From Candidatus Cloacimonadales bacterium (GTDB lineage Bacteria > Cloacimonadota > Cloacimonadia > Cloacimonadales > TCS61): 46,908 bases of DNA. This document shows, piece by piece, positions 33,299-41,423 of this stretch (position 1 is the first letter of the stretch; each line of letters opens with the position of its first letter). Location of the stretch: contig JAUSOT010000227.1 in NCBI GenBank assembly GCA_030656075.1, forward strand, positions 1 to 46,908, read 5' to 3'. The position numbers and the translations under genes are program-made. Under the pieces are notes generated by a model. It saw only the letters and a program-made list of their open reading frames with translations, was not told the origin of the DNA and ran no database searches.

Positions 33299-35665
33299 TT
33301 ATTTCAAAAGTAACATTTTCTTCGAAATTTCTTTTTCATCGGTTTTTAGCTTGTAGAAATACAAACCGGAACTAACTTGTCTGCCATTTTCGTCTTTTCC
33401 ATCCCAGACAACAGAATGAGAGCCGGAGGCAAATTGACCACTAATAAGCTCTCTCACTTTTTGACCTTTCATGTTATATATATTCAATGAAAGTTCCTGA
33501 TCAGTTGGAATTGAGAAGGAGATGTTCGTTTCGGGATTAAACGGATTCGGATAGTTACCATGAAGTTGCACATCATCTGATGTTGGAACAGAATTTTCTT
33601 CTTCCGGTTCTCCTATTTTACCGAACATTACGATTGAAGATTTTTGACGACCGGCAATTACTGTACCTGGTTCAAAAATTCCGGAATTTTCGTTATAAAC
33701 ATTATAACTTAAAACTGGACTTGTTAATAAACTTCTTCCGGCGATAACTTCAAAACTGAAAGGAATCTCTTCCCGATTTGATGTTTGACTGTAAACCAGT
33801 ATCTGTTCACATGAATCTTGCACGACAACTGCACCTACACAGGTTGTATCCTGATAAACACCAATTTCAATAACATTAGGCGGTATATTCAAAACGTCGA
33901 TTACTTCATAAGAAGGCATTTCGTTGTAGGTGAAATATGTAGTTTCAATCACGTCGTAACCCTGAGTGATGGTTCTAGGGTTGGGTGGTGTCCAATAGAA
34001 ATCTGTGAAATCATCATTAAAAGTAACGATATATCCTTTGCCATATTCTAAATTTTTGCCAGTAGTTGACCAAGAAACAGGTACTGGGTCAACTCCCCTG
34101 TTATTACTACATTTGTCATAATACCAGTCTTCGGCTTCTATAGTTTCAACATAAGACCAAAGATCACCAAAGGCATCTACGATATTTTGCGTTTCCGGTA
34201 GCCAATAACCCAGCCAATAATCCGTGAGAATATAGAAATTGTCTTCTATTACATAATCAGTTGTTAAACGGCTGCCGGTCATTGGTAATATGAACTCATC
34301 ATTACTGGAATCGATATCAATCTTAAATGCTTGAGTGCTTTGGACAGGATAAAATTCAGGATTCCAATCACCTTCTTCCCAATCTAATACTGTTCCAGAT
34401 ATGTTAATCATATCAATATAAGTTATACCACCAAACGGATACATATTATCAAGATAGGGTACTATGTCATCGGTAGCATTCGATGTTTCATCTCGTTCTA
34501 AGAATGGAAAAGAGATCCAGTTATAGCCATTTTCTTTCAATTCCTTGATTTCAAAATCAAGATCAAAAAGCACAACCGGATCTTCATCACGCGTAAACTT
34601 CATGAGATTATTTTGGCTAATATACGTACCAGTCTCATTACTCACAGTTTTAACTGAATAAAAATCTCCATTGTCTTTATAGGAAAGATCATGCCATAAA
34701 TCATTGTCGGGTGAATTTCGGAAAACATATAAAGCTTCTCCATCCGATAAAATGAAATTGATTACATTGATATAGGAATCTAATTCTAATTCTTTATCAT
34801 ATACCTGATCAGGTGCTTTAATTTTATCCAATATATTTACACCTCCTATATCAGTCTGTGTCAAAGCCTGTTGAATGCCAATATTCACATCTCCGCTACT
34901 AATAATGAAACTCATGATATAATGAAACAATAACTCGGTATCTACAAGTACACCAGGAAGTTCACCAGGTTCTGGTGGTGGATCATTTACCCAATTTGAT
35001 GGATGATTAATAAACCAGTAGCCATTTTCTAAAGTGGGTAAATAAGTTTCCAACGCATCAATAAAATCATCGTCTAATCCTCCGTTATGCATAAGTGTAT
35101 AAGTTCTATTGTTATATTCAAACCTAAACGGATGATTTCCGGTTCCGTGAATGCCCTGTCGTGCATGCCCAAACACAATAACTGCTTCAGCATCATCATT
35201 GTCCTGCATGGTAGTATAATTGGGATAAATGGAGTAGTTTGCATTATTCATGATCATTGATTCGGCAATATTCAACGGTCGGTTATATAGATAATAACTC
35301 GGTGTAAAATCCAACGTAGTACCATGATAATAATAACCGCTTTCTCCATGCAGATACCAGGCTTGATTTGTGGGATCAAAAATGTTATCTGGATTATACG
35401 GAATTATGAAGTTATTTTCTTCATAGTAAATGAATCCATATCCATCATCGTTAGTTTTCGTTGTACCTACATGAGAATTGTATTCACTACCTGAGCGTTC
35501 TCGAATAAAATTGAAGTAGTCTATAGGATCATTAAATCCACCCATAATCACTGGTATATCGGATATTGTTTCTCCTTCTTTGGCAATCATAGCCATCATA
35601 TCACAATCGGCAAACACAACACTTACGCAAAACATAAGCAGGATAATCATAAATATCTTTTTCAT
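33299..35665 (-). CDS. Secreted class II glutamine-amidotransferase-like protein with sorting domain
   Basis: The 788-aa protein has a signal peptide (1-19, ending 'VSVVFA') followed by 'DCDMMAMIAKEG', which resembles the N-terminal nucleophile Cys region of class II GATases (YafJ/GATase_4). Further matches are 'VIVFGHARQGIHGTGNHPF' and 'YTLMHNGGLDDDFIDAL', and a D-x-E-L-L-F site ('VDTELLFHYIM'). The middle region (about 370-690) is unassigned, and the end is a type IX-like sorting domain ('[17 protein letters not shown]', 'SKKMLLLK'). An extracellular N-terminal hydrolase is inferred; Cys21 would be residue 2 after standard cleavage. The start has 'AGAGGAAAAG'. Confidence 0.8.
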   Translation of the reverse strand: MKKIFMIILLMFCVSVVFADCDMMAMIAKEGETISDIPVIMGGFNDPIDYFNFIRERSGSEYNSHVGTTKTNDDGYGFIYYEENNFIIPYNPDNIFDPTNQAWYLHGESGYYYHGTTLDFTPSYYLYNRPLNIAESMIMNNANYSIYPNYTTMQDNDDAEAVIVFGHARQGIHGTGNHPFRFEYNNRTYTLMHNGGLDDDFIDALETYLPTLENGYWFINHPSNWVNDPPPEPGELPGVLVDTELLFHYIMSFIISSGDVNIGIQQALTQTDIGGVNILDKIKAPDQVYDKELELDSYINVINFILSDGEALYVFRNSPDNDLWHDLSYKDNGDFYSVKTVSNETGTYISQNNLMKFTRDEDPVVLFDLDFEIKELKENGYNWISFPFLERDETSNATDDIVPYLDNMYPFGGITYIDMINISGTVLDWEEGDWNPEFYPVQSTQAFKIDIDSSNDEFILPMTGSRLTTDYVIEDNFYILTDYWLGYWLPETQNIVDAFGDLWSYVETIEAEDWYYDKCSNNRGVDPVPVSWSTTGKNLEYGKGYIVTFNDDFTDFYWTPPNPRTITQGYDVIETTYFTYNEMPSYEVIDVLNIPPNVIEIGVYQDTTCVGAVVVQDSCEQILVYSQTSNREEIPFSFEVIAGRSLLTSPVLSYNVYNENSGIFEPGTVIAGRQKSSIVMFGKIGEPEEENSVPTSDDVQLHGNYPNPFNPETNISFSIPTDQELSLNIYNMKGQKVRELISGQFASGSHSVVWDGKDENGRQVSSGLYFYKLKTDEKEISKKMLLLK

Positions 35666-36387
35666 CTTTTCCTCTTATTATATCTTTCAGGACTTTTATT
35701 TTTCATAAAATCCGGTTTAAAATTCAATTTACAAAACTAATTACTCGGGAAACATAATGGAATTCCTGTTTTCTCTGCGATCCAAAGAACTAACCGCAGA
35801 GACAAGTTTAGGAAATTTACACTTCCCGATTTGGAATAGAAGTCTGTGTTTTTTGCTTCTGCGGAGAATCGCTGTTTCTTCATAAGGCTTTGCTTTATAT
35901 TGTTTTACGTGGTTTTTCTGGGGGGGCAGAGCTAATTTGCCGCTTGATAATGTGCGTCAAAATCTCATTAAATGCCATTCTCTTCCCCTTTTTAAATTTA
36001 ATGATGCGAACTTTGCTTTTTGGTAGATTGCTGTCAAACGATTTGTTGGATTGCTCGTCTCGTAGAATCCACATTGTTTCGCTATCGTCTCGAAAGCCTT
36101 AAAATGAAAAATCCAATCGGGACGATTGAACCAACTTAATTCTTTCAGCGGTTTCTTATGTTCCTTCTATTGCGACAAAGTGTCGGCTTTTCGTAGAAAA
36201 ACGATCACCTTATCTTTCACTTTGCTATGGAGTAAGAAAAGTACAGCAGGAAGAGTTCTAAACGTTCAAGGTGACCGTTTTACATCTCAAATCTCAAATC
36301 TCAAATCGTAAATCGTAAATCAGCTTTATGGTATTCTTTTCTTCGCGTTGTTTCGCGTTCTTAGCGGCTTTGCGGTTTTCTAAACGT
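35666..36387. other. 720-base intergenic region rich in dispersed-repeat relics
   Basis: No convincing gene: the 70-aa and 61-aa plus ORFs show no family and contain repeat text. The region contains a 24-base direct repeat (copy at 36256-36279, second copy 36378-36401), tandem 7-mers CTCAAAT (three) and CGTAAAT (two) at about 36287-36320, and phrases such as 'TTCGCGTTGTTTCGCG' resembling other genome-wide repeats. A promoter for the amidotransferase-like gene should lie at 35670-35750. Confidence 0.55.
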
Positions 36388-36401
36388 TCAAGGTGACCGT
36401 T
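36256..36401. repeat. Pair of 24-base direct repeats TTCTAAACGTTCAAGGTGACCGTT
   Basis: Two identical 24-base copies (36256-36279 and 36378-36401) flank 98 bases that contain the CTCAAAT/CGTAAAT microrepeats. The second copy overlaps the last codons of the CcdA-like gene, so the final residues of that protein come from the repeat. This could be a small insertion with duplicated ends or two copies of a short dispersed repeat. Confidence 0.75.
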
Positions 36402-37383
36402 CTACTTTAAATTCAAAGTGGACGTGATCGCTTGTTTTAAATGAGTAAAACGTTAAAAACTTCATCAATTTCGAAATCGGATAATCCTTTTCAATGAAAA
36501 AATAATCAAAACCGTATAGTTTCTTTTCCGTCTTTTTGTCACTCAAAAGATCGCTATCGATGAGAAGAACATACTGTTCCGAATTGAGTGTATCGATGAT
36601 ACTTTCATTATAAACAAAAGCCTGTACTGCCAACGGATGTCGAAATGCAGCCGAATCTCGAACTGCTGAGAAATACTCGAAATTATGATCGGTGGAAAAA
36701 ATTATGAGCGAAATATTGGGATGGAAAGCTTCCACGATCCTGCCGGGAACATCTTCCAATTTTTTGTGTTCGAAATAATGATGCAGTTTGGTAGCTCCGT
36801 CATAAATGAAATACGCTGCCACCAGGATGGATGCGATTTGAGCTATCACTTTCATTTTTTTCACTTTGGAAAGCTGCCCGATGAAAGCCAGCGGAAAAAG
36901 ATAGAGTGACGTTCCCAAAAAGAAGCCGAAAAAAAGAAGCATACCATCGAAAGCTCCACCCAGATCGATGGCATTGGAAAGCGCTATCAAAAAGGAAGGG
37001 CAGAAATTGATGCCGGTGAGAATTCCCAAAATGAAAGCACTTTTGGTGAGACGCGCCATTTTGGGAACGCTGCATTTTTTCTCGTTTCTGTGAGTACGAA
37101 CTGCCGAAAGCACCAGATAGATAGACAACAAGATATAAGCGATTGCCGTGAATAATTCTCGATTGATAGAACTGATCTGAGAACCGGTGTAGCCGGCAAT
37201 GGTCCCAAAAGCGAGATAAGAAAAAAATCTTCCCGCTGAAATCTCCAGAACAGTGAGCACACTTTTACTGATCTTGCGGTCTTCGGAAATGAGATACGGT
37301 AGATAGATCGGTGTGCAGGTGACCAGGCAAGTTGTGCCCAGAGTGAGACCAAGCGAAAAGCCTTTGGCTAAAATTTGTAACAT
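36388..37383 (-). CDS. CcdA/DsbD-like membrane protein with C-terminal extra domain
   Basis: The 331-aa protein has six predicted TM helices (about 1-200) of the DsbD/CcdA type. The two halves carry 'GTTCLVTCTPIYLPYL' in TM1 and 'GINFCPSFLIAL' in TM4, placing Cys-Pro pairs where CcdA has its redox cysteines. Such proteins pass reducing equivalents across the inner membrane. A ~125-residue C-terminal domain ('ISLIIFSTDHNFEYFSAVRD...') is not recognised; it has no CxxC. As the last gene of the exported ferredoxin operon, it may keep exported Fe-S proteins reduced or deliver electrons. It begins 9 bases after the beta-barrel gene. Confidence 0.8.
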   Translation of the reverse strand: MLQILAKGFSLGLTLGTTCLVTCTPIYLPYLISEDRKISKSVLTVLEISAGRFFSYLAFGTIAGYTGSQISSINRELFTAIAYILLSIYLVLSAVRTHRNEKKCSVPKMARLTKSAFILGILTGINFCPSFLIALSNAIDLGGAFDGMLLFFGFFLGTSLYLFPLAFIGQLSKVKKMKVIAQIASILVAAYFIYDGATKLHHYFEHKKLEDVPGRIVEAFHPNISLIIFSTDHNFEYFSAVRDSAAFRHPLAVQAFVYNESIIDTLNSEQYVLLIDSDLLSDKKTEKKLYGFDYFFIEKDYPISKLMKFLTFYSFKTSDHVHFEFKVERSP

Positions 37384-37392
37384 AAAATCCTG

Positions 37393-38646
37393 TTAAAAAA
37401 TGAGAGTGGAACCCAGCGAAATGATATTCTGCCCGGATTTATTGTTGAAATCTGTGTACTCGGTTTTCAGCCAGATCGATTTGAGGGAGGAAAAATAATA
37501 CTCCAATTTTCCTGAATAAAGCGTAAATAATTCAGGCGCAAATTTTACTCCGGCTGTAAGATAAAGATCATTCAACAGGAATTGATTAAATTCACCAAAG
37601 ACCATATTTCCATTATTTTCCGGATTGTATTTAATTCCAGCCAAAACGTACGAATCTAAAATGTTCTGCGTTTGATAGCTGTATTTTAAATATACGCGAA
37701 CCAGGTTGGAAACACGCAGAAGTTTAGATTGGGTATCATCATAAACCGAACGGTTTTTATAAGAAACAAAGCCCGCTAAAGGAAACAAGAATCGCTTGGT
37801 GTAGCGAATTTCCGTCAGCAAATTGTGGGTGAACAAATCACCGATAGCTTTAGAATCGAGATTATAATAAGAAAAGCGAGAGAAAATGGAATTGAAGAAA
37901 TCCAAACGTTTTTCAAATTCCACTCCACCACCCAATTCAGTTTCGTCCAATTCGGAGCTTTTATTCAGATCATTTTTAAGGTAGGTTCGAGAGAAAATGC
38001 GAAAGGCATCAGAAATGTTGAAGGTTATTTTCCCAAGCGAATATATATCGTAATCACTGGCGGATTTAGCTCTGTTTCCTTCCTCCTCTTCATCCTTGCT
38101 GTCTTCAATTTTGGAAAGAACGATATATTTATATTCCAGATCACGGAAGCTTGTGTAAATATTAAAATTCAATTTCCCCACATCGTGTTTATAATGCAGA
38201 ATCGCATTATTAGCCGTTTGCTGCTGTGTGCCTTGTTCCACGCCCGGCAGATTCAGGAAATTGGTTTCTCCGGAATCATAATAGCGATTGTTGAATTGGA
38301 ATTTAAAATAGGTAAATTCAGTTTGGTAAAATATTTTTACCCTCAAATCGTTAACTAAAAACGAATTACGCTGTTCATGGCTTTTATCGGAATAGAAAAC
38401 GTCTTCTTTCACATCGAAGGAAATTTTATCATTTATTTCGCCGGTAACTTCATGCTGATACTGCACGCCGAATTTGCCTTTGGTATTGATGTTGTTCGCA
38501 TTCTGAGATGCACCGGTCACGATATCGATATTATCTTTAGCAGTGGTGGAAAAATAATTCAGGGATAGTTGCGACCAGTTTGTCAACGCTGAAAATTGTC
38601 CGATCCCAAAAGTAGTAAGCAGGAGAATAATAAATATTTTTTTCAT
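37393..38646 (-). CDS. Predicted outer-membrane beta-barrel protein
   Basis: The 417-aa protein has a signal peptide (about 1-20) and then alternating amphipathic strands with aromatic ends throughout ('FYQTEFTYFKFQFNNRYYDSG', 'KLEYYFSSLKSIWLKTEYTDF'), finishing 'ISLGSTLIF' with a terminal Phe, as is usual for outer-membrane barrels. No named family was recognised. It lacks haem motifs. Its place between the lipoprotein ferredoxin and CcdA-like genes suggests it might be a conduit or scaffold for the exported ferredoxins. Its ribosome site 'AGGAGAATGAA' overlaps the ferredoxin stop codon. Confidence 0.72.
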   Translation of the reverse strand: MKKIFIILLLTTFGIGQFSALTNWSQLSLNYFSTTAKDNIDIVTGASQNANNINTKGKFGVQYQHEVTGEINDKISFDVKEDVFYSDKSHEQRNSFLVNDLRVKIFYQTEFTYFKFQFNNRYYDSGETNFLNLPGVEQGTQQQTANNAILHYKHDVGKLNFNIYTSFRDLEYKYIVLSKIEDSKDEEEEGNRAKSASDYDIYSLGKITFNISDAFRIFSRTYLKNDLNKSSELDETELGGGVEFEKRLDFFNSIFSRFSYYNLDSKAIGDLFTHNLLTEIRYTKRFLFPLAGFVSYKNRSVYDDTQSKLLRVSNLVRVYLKYSYQTQNILDSYVLAGIKYNPENNGNMVFGEFNQFLLNDLYLTAGVKFAPELFTLYSGKLEYYFSSLKSIWLKTEYTDFNNKSGQNIISLGSTLIF

Positions 38647-38655
38647 TTCATTCTC

Positions 38656-38907
38656 CTAATAAATCGCATCTTTCGGACAAATCGTGATGCATCTGCCACA
38701 CTGGTTGCATTTGGTTTGATCGATCACAGCTTTGCTGTTCGGTCCAAATTCGATCGCATCTACCGGACAGATCTGGATGCATCTACCGCACTCATTGCAG
38801 GAAGTGTCATCGATATTGTATTGAGGATTGTTAACTTTATCACAGCCGATATAGAGCAAAATTCCAAAAAGAAAAAGCCAAGGGATAATTTTCTTGGTGA
38901 ATTTCAT
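38656..38907 (-). CDS. Lipoprotein 2[4Fe-4S] ferredoxin
   Basis: The 83-aa protein starts with a signal (1-21) ending 'LLYIGC', predicting lipidation at Cys22. A complete bacterial ferredoxin follows with two canonical CxxCxxCxxxCP motifs (Cys37/40/43/47 and 67/70/73/77). Such proteins are normally cytoplasmic electron carriers; here an extracytoplasmic, lipid-anchored carrier is implied. The signal has no twin arginine, so Sec export before cluster insertion is expected. The ATG overlaps the preceding ferredoxin's TAA (TAATG), implying coupled translation. Confidence 0.88.
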   Translation of the reverse strand: MKFTKKIIPWLFLFGILLYIGCDKVNNPQYNIDDTSCNECGRCIQICPVDAIEFGPNSKAVIDQTKCNQCGRCITICPKDAIY

Positions 38908-39152
38908 TACTTATTTTTCCTGATGGCATCGTAGGTGCAACTGTGGATGCAGATTTCACATAAAATGCATTTCTCAGCATCGATCACAGATTTGCCGTCC
39001 ACGATTTGTATGGCATCCACCGGACAAACATCGACACAGTCTCCGCAGCCTACGCAGGAATTCGTTTCCACGAAAATTCTGCTTTGGGAAATAGAGAGCA
39101 GCGCAGTGAGAATAACGAATATTCCTATCATAAAAATATATTTTTTCTTCAT
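38907..39152 (-). CDS. Exported or membrane-anchored 2[4Fe-4S] ferredoxin
   Basis: The 81-aa protein has one N-terminal hydrophobic segment (about 5-21), serving as a signal peptide or membrane anchor. Two ferredoxin cluster motifs follow: 'CVGCGDCVDVCP' (Cys33-43) and 'CILCEICIHSC' (Cys62-72), the latter lacking the usual Pro after the last Cys. No twin-arginine motif is seen. It begins 23 bases after the FN3 lipoprotein gene with a 'GAGAGGAAAAATAG' leader and overlaps the next ferredoxin by one base. Confidence 0.87.
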   Translation of the reverse strand: MKKKYIFMIGIFVILTALLSISQSRIFVETNSCVGCGDCVDVCPVDAIQIVDGKSVIDAEKCILCEICIHSCTYDAIRKNK

Positions 39153-39175
39153 CTATTTTTCCTCTCAGGATTTCA

Positions 39176-41353
39176 TCAGTAGGCTACAATGGCTGGATAA
39201 ATCAAGTTCCAGGGACAATTACAGTCACCGCAGGCTGTACAAAAATCAGGATTTATAAATTTATAACCCGGTCCCTGCTGGATTGCTCCACTTGTGCAAT
39301 CTAATATACACTGATTATTGCAGTTATGGCATGGTCCAGTGTTTATCTGATATACCAGCTTTCCAGCCGGGGAATTGGAAGCATTATTTGAGTTTCCCAC
39401 TTCATCAAAAGCTTTAACGGCAAAATAATAGATCGTGGCAGAATTCAAACCTGTCACGCTGCAAAATTGGTAGGTCCCTGCCGTCAAAGGAGCCGGAGGA
39501 TTATTGAACAGGGTTGCACTTTCCCAGTTTGCTGCATTTATAGGTTGGAACGAATATCTTACTTCGTAATGATCACAGGTTCCCTCATTGCCATTATCTC
39601 CGGGTGCTGTCCAATGGATTTTTATCGTCGTAAGATTGACTGCATAACCTGTAGTAACTGCCAGATTCGTAATATCAGCTGGTGGAATTAGATCATTGAG
39701 CAACATACCGGAAGGTGAATTTGAAACTTCAGATACATTGCTATTATCATCAAAAGCTTTGATCGCAAAATAATAAGTCTGGTTATTTACCAAACCATTC
39801 ACGGTGTAATCCTGAGGTGAACCTGCCAGCAGCGGCCAGGGTGGTCCGGGCAGGATCTCCGCAGCATCCCAATTAGTTTCCGTGATTTCTGCATCAGACA
39901 TTCTGATTTCGTAATGATGGGCGGTCCCAACCATTCCATCATCGCCGGGAGCTGTCCAGGTGAGTTCAATTTCAGTTTCTGTTGGTTCTACCGCCAGATC
40001 GGTGATCGTGGCGGGAGGCGTGGTATCAGGCAAGGCAGTTGTCGTGGCAGATACAACATTGGAAATGTCGGAAACGTTGTCGGCTTCATCAACTGCTTTG
40101 ATGGCGGCAAAATATTCCGTGAGCAGGTTCAATCCTGTTATGGTAAGAGTTTCGGATGTTCCGGCAGGAGCAGGAATGAGATTTTGGCCGTAATCGGCGA
40201 TGCTGTCCCAGTTTGTCTCATCGATAATCCCGGTATGAATTTTTACAACGTAATACGAAGCTGTTCTTAATATTCCATTATCACCAACTGCTGTCCAATT
40301 GATGGTAAAAGCATCCGGGCTGATCGTATTTGCTTCGATCTGTAAATCGCTGATCTCTGCCGGAGGAATGATGTCGATCATTGCAGTAGTCGTCGCACTT
40401 GCCACATTAGAAAGTCCGGAAATATTTCCGACTTCATCAACCGTTTTCATTGCAATAAAGTAGTTCGTTCCATCCAGCAGGCCATTAATAGTAAATTCTT
40501 CCGGCTGTCCGGCTTCTGATGGAATCAGGAAATTGGGATATTCGGGTAATGTCACCCAATTAGATTCAGTTATCATTGCTGTGTGAATTTTAATGATATA
40601 AGCTGTTGCCGTTCCAACCAAACCATCATCACCCACGGCTGTCCACCGGATTGTGATCGATTCTTCCGTCACGGCAACTGCTTCCAGATCGGAAATCGAG
40701 GCAGGAGCAGTTTCATCAGGATAATCCATGATCAAAACCTGGGCAATAGCTTCCGGTGAAGCATTTCCAGCTTCATCGAGTGCAATGATGTGAATCGTAA
40801 TATTTTCTCCGCCCGGTAAGCTGTCGATTGGTTCCCAGTATTCATGTACACCAATATTGAAAGGAACCGGCGGAACGAAATTTATCGGGATTATTTCATT
40901 ATTTTCATCGGTTAGAGTCAACAAGTATGCAAAAGCTCTTGCACCTTCCGTATCGGTAGAATCGTCTCCTGTAGCAACAAAATCGATATAAAGCTCTTCC
41001 GGCTGCAGCGAAATACCCTGCAAACCGTTTACCGGTGCAGGCGGAATAAGATCGGGTTGAGTGCGGAAGGCATCTTGCGGGCATTCAAAAATATTTGTGC
41101 ATTCCATACATTGCACGCACAGATCGGTATCGATATAATTAATTAAGGTTCTTTCATCAGTTTTGATAGCATTGGCCGGACATTGAAAACGAGTTAGGCA
41201 TTCCAGACAACTCAAGCCAAGACAATCCGAATATTCAATGCGAACGACATCGTCAATCGATGTGGTTTTATCAAGACTATCGGTACAACTTAAAATTATT
41301 CCCAAAATTGCTGAAAATAGTAAAAATGGAATTAATTTTATCATTAGCTTCAT
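39176..41353 (-). CDS. Lipoprotein with ferredoxin-like ends and five FN3-like domains
   Basis: The start at 41353 is chosen for its AAGGAG ribosome site and proper lipoprotein signal 'GIILSC' (Cys23). Residues about 44-91 hold two cysteine groups ('CLGLSCLECLTRFQCP', 'CVQCMECTNIFECP'). Five FN3-like modules follow (about 96-665; 'PPAEISDLQIEANT...INWTAVGDNG' type). The C-terminus carries two more groups: 'CHNCNNQCILDC' (675-686) and 'CTACGDCNCP' (705-713). Spacing departs from standard CxxCxxCxxxC, so cluster types are uncertain. It may be an elongated, surface-attached Fe-S electron carrier. It is the first gene of a five-gene operon, 725 aa. Confidence 0.85.
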   Translation of the reverse strand: MKLMIKLIPFLLFSAILGIILSCTDSLDKTTSIDDVVRIEYSDCLGLSCLECLTRFQCPANAIKTDERTLINYIDTDLCVQCMECTNIFECPQDAFRTQPDLIPPAPVNGLQGISLQPEELYIDFVATGDDSTDTEGARAFAYLLTLTDENNEIIPINFVPPVPFNIGVHEYWEPIDSLPGGENITIHIIALDEAGNASPEAIAQVLIMDYPDETAPASISDLEAVAVTEESITIRWTAVGDDGLVGTATAYIIKIHTAMITESNWVTLPEYPNFLIPSEAGQPEEFTINGLLDGTNYFIAMKTVDEVGNISGLSNVASATTTAMIDIIPPAEISDLQIEANTISPDAFTINWTAVGDNGILRTASYYVVKIHTGIIDETNWDSIADYGQNLIPAPAGTSETLTITGLNLLTEYFAAIKAVDEADNVSDISNVVSATTTALPDTTPPATITDLAVEPTETEIELTWTAPGDDGMVGTAHHYEIRMSDAEITETNWDAAEILPGPPWPLLAGSPQDYTVNGLVNNQTYYFAIKAFDDNSNVSEVSNSPSGMLLNDLIPPADITNLAVTTGYAVNLTTIKIHWTAPGDNGNEGTCDHYEVRYSFQPINAANWESATLFNNPPAPLTAGTYQFCSVTGLNSATIYYFAVKAFDEVGNSNNASNSPAGKLVYQINTGPCHNCNNQCILDCTSGAIQQGPGYKFINPDFCTACGDCNCPWNLIYPAIVAY

Positions 41354-41378
41354 ACTACAAAACTCCTTATATTTGAAA

Positions 41379-41423
41379 ACGAAAAACTTTTTTAATAGGT
41401 TTTTCGTCAATCATTAAATGATT
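41379..41423 (-). promoter_or_regulatory. Leader hairpin and dyad upstream of the exported ferredoxin operon
   Basis: ACGAAAAAC and GTTTTTCGT form a 9-bp stem (41379-41407) just upstream of the AAGGAG ribosome site, and AATCAT-taa-ATGATT is a dyad at 41409-41423. These may be a leader structure and an operator controlling the operon. The region to 41597 also holds direct AGCATTTT repeats and AT-rich promoter-like sequence; no gene is seen. Confidence 0.45.

Noticed and set aside
35890-36311. Two short plus-strand ORFs (70 and 61 aa) in the 720-base gap
   Set aside because: Neither shows a recognisable domain; both lie in repeat-rich, low-complexity text without clear ribosome sites.
36287-36320. 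Tandem CTCAAAT/CGTAAAT units as a CRISPR-like array
   Set aside because: The units are only 7 bases, contiguous and without spacers, so this is a microrepeat.
36388-41353. Multihaem cytochrome conduit in the ferredoxin operon
   Set aside because: No CxxCH motifs were found in any of the five proteins; all cysteine groups are of ferredoxin-like form.
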